Source of the DNA: Aquiflexum gelatinilyticum
Lineage (GTDB): Bacteria; Bacteroidota; Bacteroidia; Cytophagales; Cyclobacteriaceae
Assembly (NCBI RefSeq): GCF_024741135.1
Contig: NZ_JANSUY010000014.1
Coordinates: 1 to 64,000, forward strand
Direction of reading: 5' to 3'
DNA length: 64,000 nucleotides
The notes beneath the pieces were generated by a model. It saw nothing but the letters and a program-made list of their open reading frames with translations. It did no database searches and was not told the origin of the DNA. A program made the translations under genes and the position numbers. This document shows positions 1 through 11,051 of the stretch, piece after piece. The stretch's first letter is position 1. Each line of letters begins with the position of its first letter.

Positions 1-16
1 GCCGCCACATTATCAC

Positions 17-45
17 AAGCCTTTGGAGTAATCCAAAGGCTTTTT
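17..45 (+). terminator. Rho-independent terminator of an off-window gene
   Basis: A perfect 11-bp stem (17-27 with 32-42) with loop GTAA is followed by a T-run. It reads as a plus-strand terminator for a gene lying before the window. Confidence 0.75.
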
Positions 46-187
46 CCGTTTTAAGAACATTGAGGTTTTTTTGATATACTAAACCTTAATCTTATTGCAT
101 AATTTCTGATTAAAAATAATACCTAAACTTTGATTTGGTTTTACTCTTATTCCAAAAAAAACTTTCAAAAATAATTTTAATCAAGAA

Positions 188-230
188 TTTCTAAATAAAA
201 AAGAGCGTCTGACAAAGTCAGACGCTCTTT
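188..230 (-). terminator. Terminator of the nrdAB operon
   Basis: A perfect 14-bp inverted repeat (200-213 with 217-230) with a 3-base loop lies 24 nt past the nrdA stop codon. On the minus strand it is followed by a T-rich tract (complement of 190-199), the usual intrinsic terminator layout. Confidence 0.85.
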
Positions 231-254
231 GCTTTAGATTGTCAAAAGTAAGAA

Positions 255-2660
255 TTAACTTCCACACATTTCACACTCATCGGGATTGTCGAGGGAACAG
301 GCTATTGCTCCTTGCTTTTGTCCTTTGGTTAAATCCATTGTTGGTGTAGATGCAACGACAGTTTTTGTGGGTTCCAAAGCTCCTTTATCTACTGTAAATT
401 GAATAGCAGCAGTTGCAGCTTGAGATCTCAAATAATACATACCTGTTTTAAGTCCTTTTTTCCATGCATAAAAATGCATTGAGGTCAATTTTCCAAAGTT
501 TGGATCTTGCATGAAAACATTCATACTTTGAGATTGACAAATATAGGCGCCCCTATCAGCAGCCATGTCAATGATTATTTTTTGAGAAATTTCCCAAACT
601 GTTTTGTATAGATCTTTGATGTTTTGTGGAACATCGGGTAGTTTTTGGATAGATCCATTAGCAGCTATTAGCCTATTTTTCATGTTGTCATTCCATAGGC
701 CTAAGCTGATCAGGTCTTTCATCAGGTGCTTATTGGCGATGATGAATTCACCCGAAAGAGTCCTTCTTGTGTAAATATTGGAGGTATATGGTTCGAAACA
801 TTCATTGTTTCCGAGTATTTGTGACGTTGATGCAGTAGGCATCGGGGCGACCAACAATGAATTACGAACACCATGTTTTACTACCTGTTCTTTAAGAGAA
901 TCCCATTGCCATCTGCCGGATTTTGGAGTAACACCCCACATATCAAATTGGAATATTCCTTTTGAGGCAGGGGAACCTTCATATGTTTCGTAAGGGCCAT
1001 GTATTTTCGCCAACTCCATAGATGTTTCCATGGCAGCAAAATATATGGTTTCAAAGATATCCTCATTGAGACCTTTTGCCTCTGCAGATTCAAATGGCAT
1101 TCTTAGCATGATAAAAGCATCTGCTAATCCCTGAACACCTAGTCCTATTGGTCTGTGCCGAAAGTTTGACCTCTTGGCTTCTTCTACAGGATAAAAATTG
1201 ACATCAATTACCTTGTTAAGGTTTCGGGTAGCAACTTTCGTAATTTCATACAACTTTTGGTGGTCGAAGAATTTCTTTCCATCAGGTCCTGTAGTGACAA
1301 ACTTAGGAAGTGCAATAGATGCCAAATTACATACCGCCACTTCATCAGGAGAGGTATATTCTAGAATTTCAGTACAAAGGTTTGAAGATTTTATTGTTCC
1401 AAGATTTTGTTGGTTGGACTTCTTGTTAGCAGAATCTTTGTACAACATATATGGCGTCCCTGTTTCGATTTGGGATTCCAAAATTTCAAACCAGAGCTCT
1501 TGGGCTTTTACGACTTCTCGAGCTCGGCCTTCTCTTTCATATTTTTCATAAAGTCTTTCAAACTCTTCACTGTGGCAATCTGCCAAACCCGGTGCCTCAT
1601 TTGGACAGAAAAGTGACCAATCTTCATTTTCTTCCACACGTCTCATGAAAAGATCTGGAATCCACATGGCATAGAAAAGGTCTCTGGCTCTCATTTCTTC
1701 TTTGCCATGATTTCTTTTCAATTCCAAGAAATCCTTCACATCTGCATGCCACGGTTCCAAGTAAATCGCAAAACTTCCTTTTCTCTTTCCACCTCCTTGA
1801 TCCACATATCTAGCAGTCATATCAAAATTTCGGAGCATAGGCACGATACCATTAGAAACACCATTAGTTCCTCTTATGTAGCTTCCTTTTGCTCTTACAT
1901 TGTGAATTGAAAGTCCTATTCCACCTGCTGATTGGGAGATCTTGGCGCATTGCTTTAAAGTATCGTAGATTCCATCAATGCTGTCATCTTTCATTGTCAA
2001 AAGAAAACAAGAAGAAAGTTGTGGTTTTGGAGTACCGGCATTGAAAAGAGTTGGAGTGGCATGTGTAAACCACTTTTGGGAAAGAAGGTGGTAAGTTTCG
2101 ATGGCTGCATCAACATCCTCTTTATGGATACCTACCGCCACCCTCATCAACATGTGCTGAGGTCTTTCTACAACTTTATTGTCCAAACGGATCAAATAAC
2201 TTTTTTCTAAAGTTTTGAATCCGAAATAATCATAGTCAAAATCTCTGTTATAATCTATGGCTTCATCCAGCTTGGCTGCATGATTTTTTACCACCCCATA
2301 CACGTCCGGAGCAATCAAGGCCGCATTTTCCTCTGTTTTTGGATTGACATATGTATAGAGCCTTTTCATGGTATTGGAAAAAGACTGTGAGGTAGTTTTA
2401 TGCAAATTTGAAATAGCGATTCTAGCAGCCAAAATAGCATAATCAGGATGCTTTACTGTCAATGAAGCAGCCACTTCAGCTGCAAGATTGTCAAGCTCTG
2501 TGGTGGTTACACCGTCATAAAGGCCATCGATTACTTTTTTTGCTACTTCTATTGGATGGATATAATTAATATCCAATCCATAACATAGGTTTTCTATCCG
2601 GGCGGTTATTTTGTCGAAACGCACTGACTCTCGACGGCCATCTCTTTTAATTACTAACAT
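255..2660 (-). CDS. nrdA: Ribonucleoside-diphosphate reductase, alpha subunit (class Ia)
   Basis: This is the large catalytic subunit that reduces ribonucleoside diphosphates to deoxyribonucleotides using the radical made by NrdB. The 801-aa product has an N-terminal ATP-cone (about residues 1-90) for allosteric control. The catalytic barrel follows, with redox Cys218 in SSCFLL, the active-site N427-x-C429-x-E431 (NLCTE) and the partner Cys444. The C-terminal tail ends CEMCGS, whose Cys796/Cys799 pair would re-reduce the active site. Length and all key cysteines fit a complete class Ia enzyme. nrdB lies 33 nt upstream on the same strand, so the two are probably co-transcribed and end at the hairpin at 200-230. 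I saw no clear NrdR box upstream by eye. Confidence 0.97.
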   Translation of the reverse strand: MLVIKRDGRRESVRFDKITARIENLCYGLDINYIHPIEVAKKVIDGLYDGVTTTELDNLAAEVAASLTVKHPDYAILAARIAISNLHKTTSQSFSNTMKRLYTYVNPKTEENAALIAPDVYGVVKNHAAKLDEAIDYNRDFDYDYFGFKTLEKSYLIRLDNKVVERPQHMLMRVAVGIHKEDVDAAIETYHLLSQKWFTHATPTLFNAGTPKPQLSSCFLLTMKDDSIDGIYDTLKQCAKISQSAGGIGLSIHNVRAKGSYIRGTNGVSNGIVPMLRNFDMTARYVDQGGGKRKGSFAIYLEPWHADVKDFLELKRNHGKEEMRARDLFYAMWIPDLFMRRVEENEDWSLFCPNEAPGLADCHSEEFERLYEKYEREGRAREVVKAQELWFEILESQIETGTPYMLYKDSANKKSNQQNLGTIKSSNLCTEILEYTSPDEVAVCNLASIALPKFVTTGPDGKKFFDHQKLYEITKVATRNLNKVIDVNFYPVEEAKRSNFRHRPIGLGVQGLADAFIMLRMPFESAEAKGLNEDIFETIYFAAMETSMELAKIHGPYETYEGSPASKGIFQFDMWGVTPKSGRWQWDSLKEQVVKHGVRNSLLVAPMPTASTSQILGNNECFEPYTSNIYTRRTLSGEFIIANKHLMKDLISLGLWNDNMKNRLIAANGSIQKLPDVPQNIKDLYKTVWEISQKIIIDMAADRGAYICQSQSMNVFMQDPNFGKLTSMHFYAWKKGLKTGMYYLRSQAATAAIQFTVDKGALEPTKTVVASTPTMDLTKGQKQGAIACSLDNPDECEMCGS

Positions 2661-2693
2661 GACAAATGGATTTGGGTTGGTGGTGAAATAATT

Positions 2694-3674
2694 TTAGAAA
2701 TCCTCTCCTATGGAGAACTTAGGTGAATCGACCAATTCTTTGGACTTCATCACTCCGGCCTTCTGGTAATCACCCACTCTTTTTTCAAAGAAGTTGGTTT
2801 TGCCCTGGAGGGAAATCATGTCCATAAAGTCAAATGGATTGGTGCTATTCCAAATTTTGGAACAACCGAGCTCGACAAGAAGCCTGTCTGCAACAAACTC
2901 AATATATTGGCACATCAAATCGGCATTCATGCCAATCAGTTTTACCGGTAATGCATCTGTGACAAACTCTTTCTCAATGTTTACTGCATCTTCAATTATC
3001 CTTGTTACCGTTTCTTTTGGCAAGTGATTGACAACATGCTGGGTGTACAAATGACAAGCAAAATCGCAGTGTAATCCTTCGTCTCTGGATATCAATTCAT
3101 TGGAGAATGTAAGGCCTGGCATAAGGCCTCTTTTTTTCATCCAGAAAATAGAACAGAATGAACCAGAGAAGAATATACCCTCCACTGCAGCAAAAGCAAT
3201 AAGTCTTTCTTGAAAATTACCATTATCTATCCATCTCAATGCCCAATCTGCCTTTTTTCTTACACATTCAATGTGTTCGATGGCATTGAGCAATCTATCC
3301 CTTTCAACATTGTCTTTGATGTAGGTGTCTATTAATAAACTGTAGGTCTCCGAGTGGATATTTTCCATGGCAATCTGAAATCCATAAAAAAATTTGGCTT
3401 CAGTATATTGAACTTCTGCAACAAAATGCTCAGCAAGGTTTTCATTAACTATCCCATCGCTGGCTGCGAAAAAGGCCAAAACATGCGATATAAAATGTCT
3501 TTCACCATCATTGAGGTTTTTCCAGTCTTTAAGATCCTGGCTCAGGTCGATTTCTTCAGCCGTCCAAAAGCTTGCTTCAGCCTTTTTATAGTATTGCCAT
3601 ATATCATCGTGCTGGATGGGAAATAAAACAAAGCGATTTTTATTCTCCTGGAGAATTGGTTCAAAATGTTGCAT
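2694..3674 (-). CDS. nrdB: Ribonucleoside-diphosphate reductase, beta subunit
   Basis: This is the radical-generating small subunit (326 aa) that houses a dinuclear metal site and a tyrosyl radical and works as an alpha2beta2 complex with NrdA. The ligands can be placed by spacing: D73, E104, H107 and the radical tyrosine Y111 (ENIHSETY), then E165, E199 and H202 (RDEGLH). The presence of Tyr111 argues for a class Ia/b-type radical rather than a class Ic enzyme, where this residue is replaced. It is the first gene of an nrdB-nrdA operon. The 522-nt region upstream separates it from the divergent rplU. Confidence 0.96.
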   Translation of the reverse strand: MQHFEPILQENKNRFVLFPIQHDDIWQYYKKAEASFWTAEEIDLSQDLKDWKNLNDGERHFISHVLAFFAASDGIVNENLAEHFVAEVQYTEAKFFYGFQIAMENIHSETYSLLIDTYIKDNVERDRLLNAIEHIECVRKKADWALRWIDNGNFQERLIAFAAVEGIFFSGSFCSIFWMKKRGLMPGLTFSNELISRDEGLHCDFACHLYTQHVVNHLPKETVTRIIEDAVNIEKEFVTDALPVKLIGMNADLMCQYIEFVADRLLVELGCSKIWNSTNPFDFMDMISLQGKTNFFEKRVGDYQKAGVMKSKELVDSPKFSIGEDF

Positions 3675-4154
3675 TACTCTTAAATGTTTTGGGGTTAGTC
3701 TTCTTTAAAGGAATTAGAAGGCTATATTGTTTTCAAAATATTGCTGGAAAGAAAAGGCCATTTTTTTCGAAACAGCCTTCAACAAATATGATGAACAAAT
3801 TCCAAAAATAAAACCCTTTAAATGTCTAAAAGTATCGTTTTTTGAACTTAATTCAAAAAATAATTAAAAACCTATAAATCAATATTTTAAAATAATTTAT
3901 ATAAAGTAAAAATTTAATCAAATATAGCTGTATGAGGCATCAAAACTTTTTTAAAAGTCCATAAATTTTTTTTCTGACCTATTTTTAAAGCAGTTTTTGA
4001 ATAAAAGTCAAAATTAATTTATACTGGAAGGATGTAGTTCTTTTTAGTTTAACCAAAACTCAGTATTTTTACCAAAAGCCACCATATAGAGGTCGAGAAT
4101 TATAGAAAAGTAAGCTTATTCTCCTGGATACTTTTTTCTTAAGGAAAGAGTTTT
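3675..4154. other. AT-rich divergent intergenic region, nrdB / rplU
   Basis: About 480 nt without a credible gene. On the minus strand it contains TATTTTTG (3803-3810), which fits the Bacteroidetes -7 element and could serve nrdBA, although no clear -33 TTTG sits at the right distance. The rest is A/T-rich with no hairpin or repeat I could support. Confidence 0.4.
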
Positions 4155-4162
4155 TATATTTG
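4155..4162 (+). promoter_or_regulatory. Predicted -7 promoter element of rplU-rpmA
   Basis: TATATTTG matches TAnnTTTG exactly and lies 34 nt before the rplU start codon. No convincing -33 TTTG is seen, as is common for strong ribosomal promoters in this phylum. Confidence 0.6.
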
Positions 4163-4196
4163 CACCTCAATTTCCTAAAGCAATTAAAATCATTAT

Positions 4197-4508
4197 ATGT
4201 ACGCAATTGTCAACATCGCAGGAAAGCAGTTCAAAGTAACTAAAGATCAGCACGTTTATGCACCATTGTTGCAAGGCGAAGCTGGCGCTTCCGTGGAATT
4301 TGATGAGGTATTATTGGCTGAAGCCGATGGTACAGTATCAATTGGGGCACCCACCATTGCAGGGGCCAAGGTATCAGGAAAAATTCTTGATCACGTTAAA
4401 GGTGACAAAGTAATCGTCTTCAAAAAGAAGAGAAGAAAAGGTTACAAAAAGAAAAATGGTCACAGACAAAACTTTACTAAAGTATTGATTGAAAACATTT
4501 CATTATAA
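4197..4508 (+). CDS. rplU: 50S ribosomal protein L21
   Basis: L21 binds 23S rRNA in the large subunit and depends on L20 for assembly. The 103-aa protein begins MYAIVNIAGKQFKV and contains the typical basic stretch KKKRRKGYKKKNGHRQ near residues 79-94, the family signature. It is followed after 32 nt by rpmA, the near-universal bacterial order. The ATG at 4197 is the only sensible start, since the promoter element ends 34 nt upstream. Confidence 0.98.
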   Translation: MYAIVNIAGKQFKVTKDQHVYAPLLQGEAGASVEFDEVLLAEADGTVSIGAPTIAGAKVSGKILDHVKGDKVIVFKKKRRKGYKKKNGHRQNFTKVLIENISL

Positions 4509-4540
4509 GATTTCGCAAGAAGTCCTAAACGTATAAAATC

Positions 4541-4801
4541 ATGGCTCACAAGAAAGGCGTCGGTAGTTCCAGAAACGGTAGAGAATCACACAGCAAAAGA
4601 CTAGGTGTGAAGAAATTTGGTGGTGAGGCGGTTATTGCCGGAAACATCATCATTAGACAAAGAGGTACCAAGCATCACCCAGGTGAAAATGTAGGTATTG
4701 GCAAAGACCATACACTATTTGCTTTAGTACCGGGAAAAGTTGAATTCAAAAGGAAATTTGATGGTAAATCTTACGTCAATGTAGTTCCCGCTGAAGCATA
4801 A
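4541..4801 (+). CDS. rpmA: 50S ribosomal protein L27
   Basis: L27 sits near the peptidyl-transferase centre. The 86-aa product starts [16 protein letters not shown], so the N-terminus is already in the mature form and needs no Prp-type cleavage, unlike Firmicutes L27. [20 protein letters not shown] is the family core. It ends the rplU-rpmA operon just before a strong terminator. Confidence 0.98.
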   Translation: MAHKKGVGSSRNGRESHSKRLGVKKFGGEAVIAGNIIIRQRGTKHHPGENVGIGKDHTLFALVPGKVEFKRKFDGKSYVNVVPAEA

Positions 4802-4822
4802 CATTTATTTTCTTAGATACAG

Positions 4823-4856
4823 AAAGACTTCCCCTAACAGGGAAGTCTTTTTTATT
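4823..4856 (+). terminator. rplU-rpmA terminator
   Basis: An 11-bp perfect stem (4823-4833 with 4840-4850), loop CTAACA, followed by TTTATTTTT. It begins 21 nt after the rpmA stop. Confidence 0.9.
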
Positions 4857-4946
4857 TTTAGACTAAAAAATTGCCAGAAATCACTTTTTATAAAATTTTC
4901 CTTTTTAAAGAATTAAATTCCGTCATACATAACCAACCTTCTTACA

Positions 4947-7900
4947 ATGATCAAAACTATACGATTGATTTGGACAATCGGGTTTCTTTTGGCTTTTTAT
5001 ATCAGCCTAGAGACAAGCGCCCAATCCTATGATGAAAAAATATATGAAGCCATACAATGGCGAAATATCGGTCCACACAGAGGTGGACGTTCGGCGGCCG
5101 TTGCAGGGGTAGCCTCTGAAAGAAATACATTTTATTTTGGCTCCACAGGTGGTGGGGTATGGAAAACTACCGACGGAGGAAAAACCTGGGGAAATATTTC
5201 CGACGGGTATTTCGGTGGTTCTATTGGGGCAGTTGCAGTGGCAGATTCCGATCCCAACATCATTTATGTCGGCGGGGGAGAAAAGACCGTCAGGGGCAAT
5301 GTTTCTTATGGCTATGGCTTTTGGAAAAGTGCCGATGCCGGAAAGACTTGGACGAGTCTAGGAATGGAAGAATCCCGCTTTGTATCTCGTATCAGAATTC
5401 ATCCCACCAATCCGGATGTTGTCCTTGCTGCAGTGATGGGAGATATCTTCAAACCAACAGAGATAAGAGGTGTTTATAAATCCATTGACGGTGGGAAAAC
5501 TTGGAATAGAAAACTATTTGTAAACCCCACAGCCGGTGCCGTGGATTTGGTAATGGATCCAAAAAATCCGGATATTATGTTTGCTACAACCTGGGAATTG
5601 AAAAGAACGCCTTATAGTCTTGAAAGTGGCGGACCCGGATCCAAAATGTTCAAGAGTGTAGATGGAGGTGAGAATTGGACCGAAATTTCTACCAACAAAG
5701 GATTGCCTGAAGGTACATTGGGAATCATTGGAGTTACCATTTCACCAGTCAATACAAACCGAATCTGGGCCATGGTCGAAAACCTAAATGGTGGATTGTT
5801 CAGGTCAGATGACGGAGGGACGACTTGGGAGAAGACCAATGAAGAAAGAAACCTCAGACAAAGAGCTTGGTACTACACGCGACTTTATGCCGATACCCAA
5901 AGTGACAGCACGGTGTATGTACTGAATGTCGATTATCATAAATCTACCGACGGAGGCAAGACATTCAAAAATTATGATGCCCCTCACGGGGACCATCATG
6001 ACCTGTGGATTGATCCAAAAGATAACCAAAGGATGATCATCGCTGATGACGGCGGAGCGCAGGTTTCTTTCGATGGAGGAGCTTCTTGGACAACTTATAT
6101 GAATCAACCGACTTCCCAATTTTACAGGGTAACCACGGACAATCATTTTCCTTACAGAATCTATGGAGCACAGCAGGATAATTCCACGCTCCGTATCAGC
6201 CACCGAAATGATGGAAGAGGGATTACTGAAGATGACTGGGAGCCTACTGCCGGTGGAGAAAGTGGTTGGATTGCACCCGATCCGAACGACAGCGACATTG
6301 TGTATGGCGGGTCGTATGGCGGGTATTTGACCAGAGAAAACCATAGAACAAAAACCTCCAGAACGGTCAATGTGTACCCAAACAATCCGATGGGGCATGG
6401 CGCAGAAGATATGAAGTATCGCTTCCAATGGAATTTCCCTATTTTCTTTTCCCTACATGACCCTAAAGTCCTCTATACTACTTCCAATCAATTTCACAGA
6501 TCTACTGATGGCGGGCAATCTTGGGAGACTTTCAGCCCGGATTTGACAAGAAATGCAAAAGAAAAATTAGGGCCTTCCGGTGGACCAATTACCAAAGACA
6601 ATACCTCTGTAGAATACTACAGTACCATTTTTACAGCCTCCGAATCACCATTGAAAAAAGGAGTGCTTTGGGCAGGTTCGGATGATGGTTTGGTACATGT
6701 TTCTAAGGACAATGGTAAGACTTGGGAAAATGTAACTCCAAAAGGCCTTCCCGAATGGATACAGATCAATAGTACCGAAGGCCATCCATTTGAGGAAGGT
6801 GGATTGTATTTTGCTGCTACGGGATACAAAAACGGAGATTACGCACCATACATGTACAAAACTTTTGATTATGGAAAAACCTGGACCAAAATAACCAGTG
6901 GTATTGACGGTCAGCATTTCACTAGGGTAGTCAGGGCTGACCCTGCTAAAAAAGGAATACTCTATGCAGGAACCGAAACAGGTATGTATATCTCTTTCAA
7001 TGACGGGGCGGACTGGAAGCCATTCCAACTCAATCTTCCGATCGTTCCCATTACAGATTTAACGATCAAAGACAATAACCTCATAGCAGCGACGCAGGGC
7101 AGGAGTTTTTGGATCATAGATGACCTGACGGTACTGCACCAATTGTCAGATGAAGTGGGTACGAAGCCATTTCACCTTTTCAAACCTCAGGATTCTTACA
7201 GAATGGACGGAGTAAAAAGAGAGTCCAAAACAGCAGGGACCAATAGACCTGGAGGTGTTTTGGTATATTATAACCTTAAGGAAGAGCCAAAAGAAGAAGT
7301 TAAGATCGAGTTTTATGACAACAATAAAAATCTTCTGAGAGAATTTTCTTCCAAAGGAATTGAAAAAGATACTTTGAAGTACAAGACCGGTTCCAATGAA
7401 TTTAATTGGAACCTGAGAATTCCGGATGCTAAAAGTTTTGAAGGAATGATCATGTGGGGAGGACCTTTGCGCGGTCCAAAGATAGTTCCCGGCGATTATA
7501 CAGTGAAGTTAATTGTGGATGGCAAGGCAGAGGAACAGTCTTTCAAAGTGTTGGCTGATCCACGTTACGAATCCTCGCAGGAAGATTTATTGGCACAATA
7601 TGAATTTCTTTTAGGTGTCAGGGATAAATTGACCGAAACCCATGAAACCATCATCATCATCAGAAAATATAGGGATGAGTTGAATGCATTGGTTGAAAAA
7701 GATCCTAAAAAGAAAAAAAGGATCGAACCAATTGTAAATGCTATTTCGGATATCGAAAAGGAACTGTACCAAACCCAAAACCGAAGCGGACAGGATCCTT
7801 TGAATTTCCCAATCAGGCTTAACAATAAGTTGGCCCATCTGAATTCTGTCGTTGGTAACGGCGATTACCGTCCAACTGCAGGAGCTGAAGAAGTGAAAGT

Positions 7901-8015
7901 GGAGATTTCTGGTTTGATTGATATCCAGTTGAAAAAATTCAGAGAAATTGAAAGCTCCCAGATTTCTAAAATCCTCAATATAGAAGAGATGAAAGCCGAA
8001 ATAGAAAAGAAGTAA
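4947..8015 (+). CDS. Secreted BNR/VPS10-like beta-propeller protein
   Basis: A 1022-aa exported protein with a signal peptide (hydrophobic residues about 8-24, ending ETSAQS). From residue 35 to about 700 it carries many BNR/Asp-box motifs of the form S-x-D-x-G-x-T-W (for example STDGGQSWE, SKDNGKTWE, SADAGKTW), the pattern of sortilin/VPS10-type seven- to ten-bladed propellers. The C-terminal third (about 730-1022) is a separate domain that begins beta-rich and ends in helical, charged sequence. Bacteroidota homologues are often labelled glycosyl hydrolase or sortilin-like from the Asp boxes alone, but no catalytic residues for a glycosidase can be assigned here, so the substrate is unknown. 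It stands alone between two terminators. Confidence 0.8.
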   Translation: MIKTIRLIWTIGFLLAFYISLETSAQSYDEKIYEAIQWRNIGPHRGGRSAAVAGVASERNTFYFGSTGGGVWKTTDGGKTWGNISDGYFGGSIGAVAVADSDPNIIYVGGGEKTVRGNVSYGYGFWKSADAGKTWTSLGMEESRFVSRIRIHPTNPDVVLAAVMGDIFKPTEIRGVYKSIDGGKTWNRKLFVNPTAGAVDLVMDPKNPDIMFATTWELKRTPYSLESGGPGSKMFKSVDGGENWTEISTNKGLPEGTLGIIGVTISPVNTNRIWAMVENLNGGLFRSDDGGTTWEKTNEERNLRQRAWYYTRLYADTQSDSTVYVLNVDYHKSTDGGKTFKNYDAPHGDHHDLWIDPKDNQRMIIADDGGAQVSFDGGASWTTYMNQPTSQFYRVTTDNHFPYRIYGAQQDNSTLRISHRNDGRGITEDDWEPTAGGESGWIAPDPNDSDIVYGGSYGGYLTRENHRTKTSRTVNVYPNNPMGHGAEDMKYRFQWNFPIFFSLHDPKVLYTTSNQFHRSTDGGQSWETFSPDLTRNAKEKLGPSGGPITKDNTSVEYYSTIFTASESPLKKGVLWAGSDDGLVHVSKDNGKTWENVTPKGLPEWIQINSTEGHPFEEGGLYFAATGYKNGDYAPYMYKTFDYGKTWTKITSGIDGQHFTRVVRADPAKKGILYAGTETGMYISFNDGADWKPFQLNLPIVPITDLTIKDNNLIAATQGRSFWIIDDLTVLHQLSDEVGTKPFHLFKPQDSYRMDGVKRESKTAGTNRPGGVLVYYNLKEEPKEEVKIEFYDNNKNLLREFSSKGIEKDTLKYKTGSNEFNWNLRIPDAKSFEGMIMWGGPLRGPKIVPGDYTVKLIVDGKAEEQSFKVLADPRYESSQEDLLAQYEFLLGVRDKLTETHETIIIIRKYRDELNALVEKDPKKKKRIEPIVNAISDIEKELYQTQNRSGQDPLNFPIRLNNKLAHLNSVVGNGDYRPTAGAEEVKVEISGLIDIQLKKFREIESSQISKILNIEEMKAEIEKK

Positions 8016-8032
8016 CTGATTTTCAATTTTCA

Positions 8033-8069
8033 AAAATCCCTATCGAGATAATTGGTAGGGATTTTTTTT
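8033..8069 (+). terminator. Terminator of the propeller gene
   Basis: A 10-bp stem (8033-8042 with 8056-8065) with GGTAGGGAT on the descending side runs straight into eight Ts, 17 nt after the stop codon. Confidence 0.8.
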
Positions 8070-8197
8070 GTTAATAATTCTTAATTTTCATTTGCTTACT
8101 CCTGTAATTTTAAGGCCTTGGAAAGAATTTGTACATTACTACCCAAATTTTAACAATACATAATTATTATTTCTACCACCAAATTATTTAGAACATT

Positions 8198-10783
8198 ATG
8201 ATAAGACTTAAAAGGAATTTACTCCTCACAATGGCGGTTGTGATGGTAACTGTGGCCTTGCCCATGAACGAGGCTTTGGCACAGAAAAAGAAAAAGAAAT
8301 CAGACGCACCGGTGGTGGCGGCCCCGGCTCCTGAGAAAAAGCCCGAGAAAAAGTCTATTGCCGAACTTACCAAGGGAAGTAAAAAATTTGAGGGGCTATT
8401 TACATTTTACCAAGACACTGTGAGCGGTGAATTGAAAATGGAAGTCGCCAAAGACCAATTGGGAAAAGAGTTTATTTATTTTGCCCAGATCGGGGATGGT
8501 GTCACTGATGCAGGAACTTTTAGAGGTGCTTATGGAGAAAACAACATCTTTAAAATCGTCAGGTATTTCAACCGCGTCGAATTTGTAAAGCAAAACGTTT
8601 CCCACTATTTCGATCCTTCCAATCCTCTGAGCAGATCAGCGGATGCCAATATCAGTCCGGGAATCATGGCAAGCGCCAAAATCGAAGCTGAAGATGCCGA
8701 AAAGGGAACAATCCTTATCAAAGCAGATAACCTCTTTTTGAAAGAAACTTTTTCGCAGATCAAAAACCCGCCTTTCCCGGGTGAATCTCCGATGGCATTC
8801 AGGTTAGGTAATCTTGACAGTGAAAAAACAAAAGTGCTCGCCATCAGAAGTTATGAGAAAAACACAGACCTCGCAGTAGAATATGTGTACAACAATCCCT
8901 CTGTTCTGAATGGAGGCTCTTCTGCGGTCACTGACGGAAGGAATGTGAGCATCAAGGTTTTTCATAGCTTGATTGAATTACCTGACAATGGCTATGAGCC
9001 GAGATTTGACGATCCGAGGGTGGGCTTTTTCACTACTGAAGTGACAGACATGACTTCTGCAAGTGCAACTCCCTTCCGGGATTTGATCCACAGGTGGGAT
9101 TTGAGAAAAAAGGATCCAAATGCGGCTATTTCTGACCCTGTTGAACCTATTGTGTTTTGGATAGAAAATTCAACCCCAATGGAATGGAGAGGGACTATCA
9201 TGGATGCGGTATTGGAATGGAACAAAGCATTTGAAAAAGCAGGATTCAAAAACGCTGTTCAGGTGAAAATCCAGCCTGATGATGCAGATTGGGATGCAGG
9301 TGATATCAGATACAATGTATTAAGATGGACAAGTTCACCAAATCCTCCTTTTGGCGGTTATGGACCTAGCTTTGTCAATCCAAGAACAGGACAGATATTA
9401 GGTGCGGACATCATGTTGGAATTTGTCTACCATACCAACAGGGTTGTTTATGACAAGCTCTTCGGGGAAGAAGCAGCTTTGGAAACTCACACTTCTCTTG
9501 GCAACCAACCACATTTTTGTTTTGTAGGGGCACACCTTCAAAACAACATGATGTTTGGTCAGGCTTTTTTGAGAGCACATGGAGCTTCCGACTTGGAGAT
9601 GGAAGGCATGAAAAAAGAAGCCATGGCTGAATTGCTGATGCACGAAGTTGGCCATACCCTTGGCTTGAATCATAACATGAAAGCTTCCCAGCTTTTTTCA
9701 CCAAAAGAATTGGCTGACAAGAATGTTATAGAAGGGAAAGCCCTTTCAGGTTCTGTGATGGATTACCTAGCCATCAATCTTTCTCCTGATAAGAACACCC
9801 AAGGTCATTATTTCTCCACTACAGTAGGGCCATACGATGTTTGGGCGATTCAGGCAGGATACACACCTGTCAAATCCCAAGCTGAGCTGGATCCGATTTT
9901 GGCACTTTCTACAAAGCCCGAACTTACATTTGGCAATGATGCAGATGACATGAGAGCACCGGGCAAAGCCATTGATCCAAGAGTGATGATCGGTGACCTT
10001 TCCAATGATCAGATTGCCTATTCCATTCACATGATGGAAACTTCCAAGAAACTTATGGAAGGGATCAAAGAAAAATATTCAAAAGAAGGCCAGTCCTACC
10101 AAGAGTTGACACAGGCATATAGTGTCCTGATGGGTACTTATACTACTGCGGGAGGCGTGATGTCAAGGTATATTGGTGGTGTGTATGTAGACCGTGCCAT
10201 GGCAGGCCAGGAAGGTGCTACCCAGCCTTATACTCCGGTAAGTCTTAAAGACCAGAAAAGGGCATTGGATGCGATCAGTAAATACATGTTGGCCCCAAAT
10301 GCATATCAAATCCCTGAAGACCTGATCAATTACCTAGCAAGGCAAAGAAGGGGCTTCAATTTCTTTGGTGGACCGGAAGATCCAAAAATTCACCAGCAGG
10401 TCTTGAATTCCCAAAGGAGTGTCTTAGCCCATATGACACATCCAAATACCCTACAAAGAATGGTAGATTCGGAATTGTATGGCAATGAATACAACATGGC
10501 AACCTATATGAGTGATCTGACAAAAGCAATCTTCGATGCAGACATCAATGGTAATGTCAATACCTTCAGACAAAACCTTCAGATTGAATATGTCAATACT
10601 CTAAAAGGTATGGTGACTGGACCTCAGAGTAATAGGTATAACAACTTTGCCAAGTCTGCTGCATTGTATAACCTGAATTATATCAAAACCAAAGTGAATA
10701 ATTCTTCAGGAAATGTATCGTCAAAGGCGCACAAAGACCACTTGAAATTGGTCATCAACAATACACTTGAGGATGTGAAGTAA
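8198..10783 (+). CDS. Secreted zinc-dependent metalloprotease (DUF5117/DUF5118 family)
   Basis: An 861-aa exported protein with a signal peptide ending near residue 29 (NEALAQ) and then a lysine/proline-rich linker. The first half fits the DUF5118/DUF5117 region found ahead of metzincin-like catalytic domains. The active site is clear: HEVGHTLGLNH at residues 482-492, matching HExxHxxGxxH, with H482, H486 and H492 as zinc ligands and E483 as the general base. A metzincin-type fold is inferred from this motif. The C-terminal domain (about 600-861) is helical and of unknown role. Likely periplasmic or cell-surface. Its neighbour upstream is another large secreted protein, but each has its own terminator. 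Confidence 0.88.
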   Translation: MIRLKRNLLLTMAVVMVTVALPMNEALAQKKKKKSDAPVVAAPAPEKKPEKKSIAELTKGSKKFEGLFTFYQDTVSGELKMEVAKDQLGKEFIYFAQIGDGVTDAGTFRGAYGENNIFKIVRYFNRVEFVKQNVSHYFDPSNPLSRSADANISPGIMASAKIEAEDAEKGTILIKADNLFLKETFSQIKNPPFPGESPMAFRLGNLDSEKTKVLAIRSYEKNTDLAVEYVYNNPSVLNGGSSAVTDGRNVSIKVFHSLIELPDNGYEPRFDDPRVGFFTTEVTDMTSASATPFRDLIHRWDLRKKDPNAAISDPVEPIVFWIENSTPMEWRGTIMDAVLEWNKAFEKAGFKNAVQVKIQPDDADWDAGDIRYNVLRWTSSPNPPFGGYGPSFVNPRTGQILGADIMLEFVYHTNRVVYDKLFGEEAALETHTSLGNQPHFCFVGAHLQNNMMFGQAFLRAHGASDLEMEGMKKEAMAELLMHEVGHTLGLNHNMKASQLFSPKELADKNVIEGKALSGSVMDYLAINLSPDKNTQGHYFSTTVGPYDVWAIQAGYTPVKSQAELDPILALSTKPELTFGNDADDMRAPGKAIDPRVMIGDLSNDQIAYSIHMMETSKKLMEGIKEKYSKEGQSYQELTQAYSVLMGTYTTAGGVMSRYIGGVYVDRAMAGQEGATQPYTPVSLKDQKRALDAISKYMLAPNAYQIPEDLINYLARQRRGFNFFGGPEDPKIHQQVLNSQRSVLAHMTHPNTLQRMVDSELYGNEYNMATYMSDLTKAIFDADINGNVNTFRQNLQIEYVNTLKGMVTGPQSNRYNNFAKSAALYNLNYIKTKVNNSSGNVSSKAHKDHLKLVINNTLEDVK

Positions 10784-10810
10784 AAAATAAGCGAAACATT
10801 GTTTCTTTAG

Positions 10811-10840
10811 CCTCAGGCCATTCAGGTCTGAGGTTTTTTT
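10811..10840 (+). terminator. Terminator of the metalloprotease gene
   Basis: A 9-bp stem with one G-T pair (10811-10819 with 10825-10833), loop ATTCA, then eight Ts. Confidence 0.85.
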
Positions 10841-11051
10841 TATTCCAGTAATTATTTGTACCAATAAGGAATGTTTCTGTGTACTTGGATATTGGATGAT
10901 AATCTGATTTTTTGGAAGGTTTGTTAATGTATTTTGGTTAAAAATTTCATGTTTTTTGTGTCCTAAAATTCGGTTGAAATAGAAATTTAGACTAGCTTTA
11001 ATTACTGTAAAAGGTAAAAGAATCACGTTTATAAACTCAAAATACTGTACC

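Noticed and set aside
3675-4154. NrdR boxes controlling nrdBA
   Set aside because: I looked for paired NrdR-type palindromes upstream of nrdB and could not find a convincing one by eye.
5805-6428. 207-codon minus-strand frame
   Set aside because: It is antisense to the BNR propeller gene, has no recognisable motif, and reflects the repeated composition of that gene.
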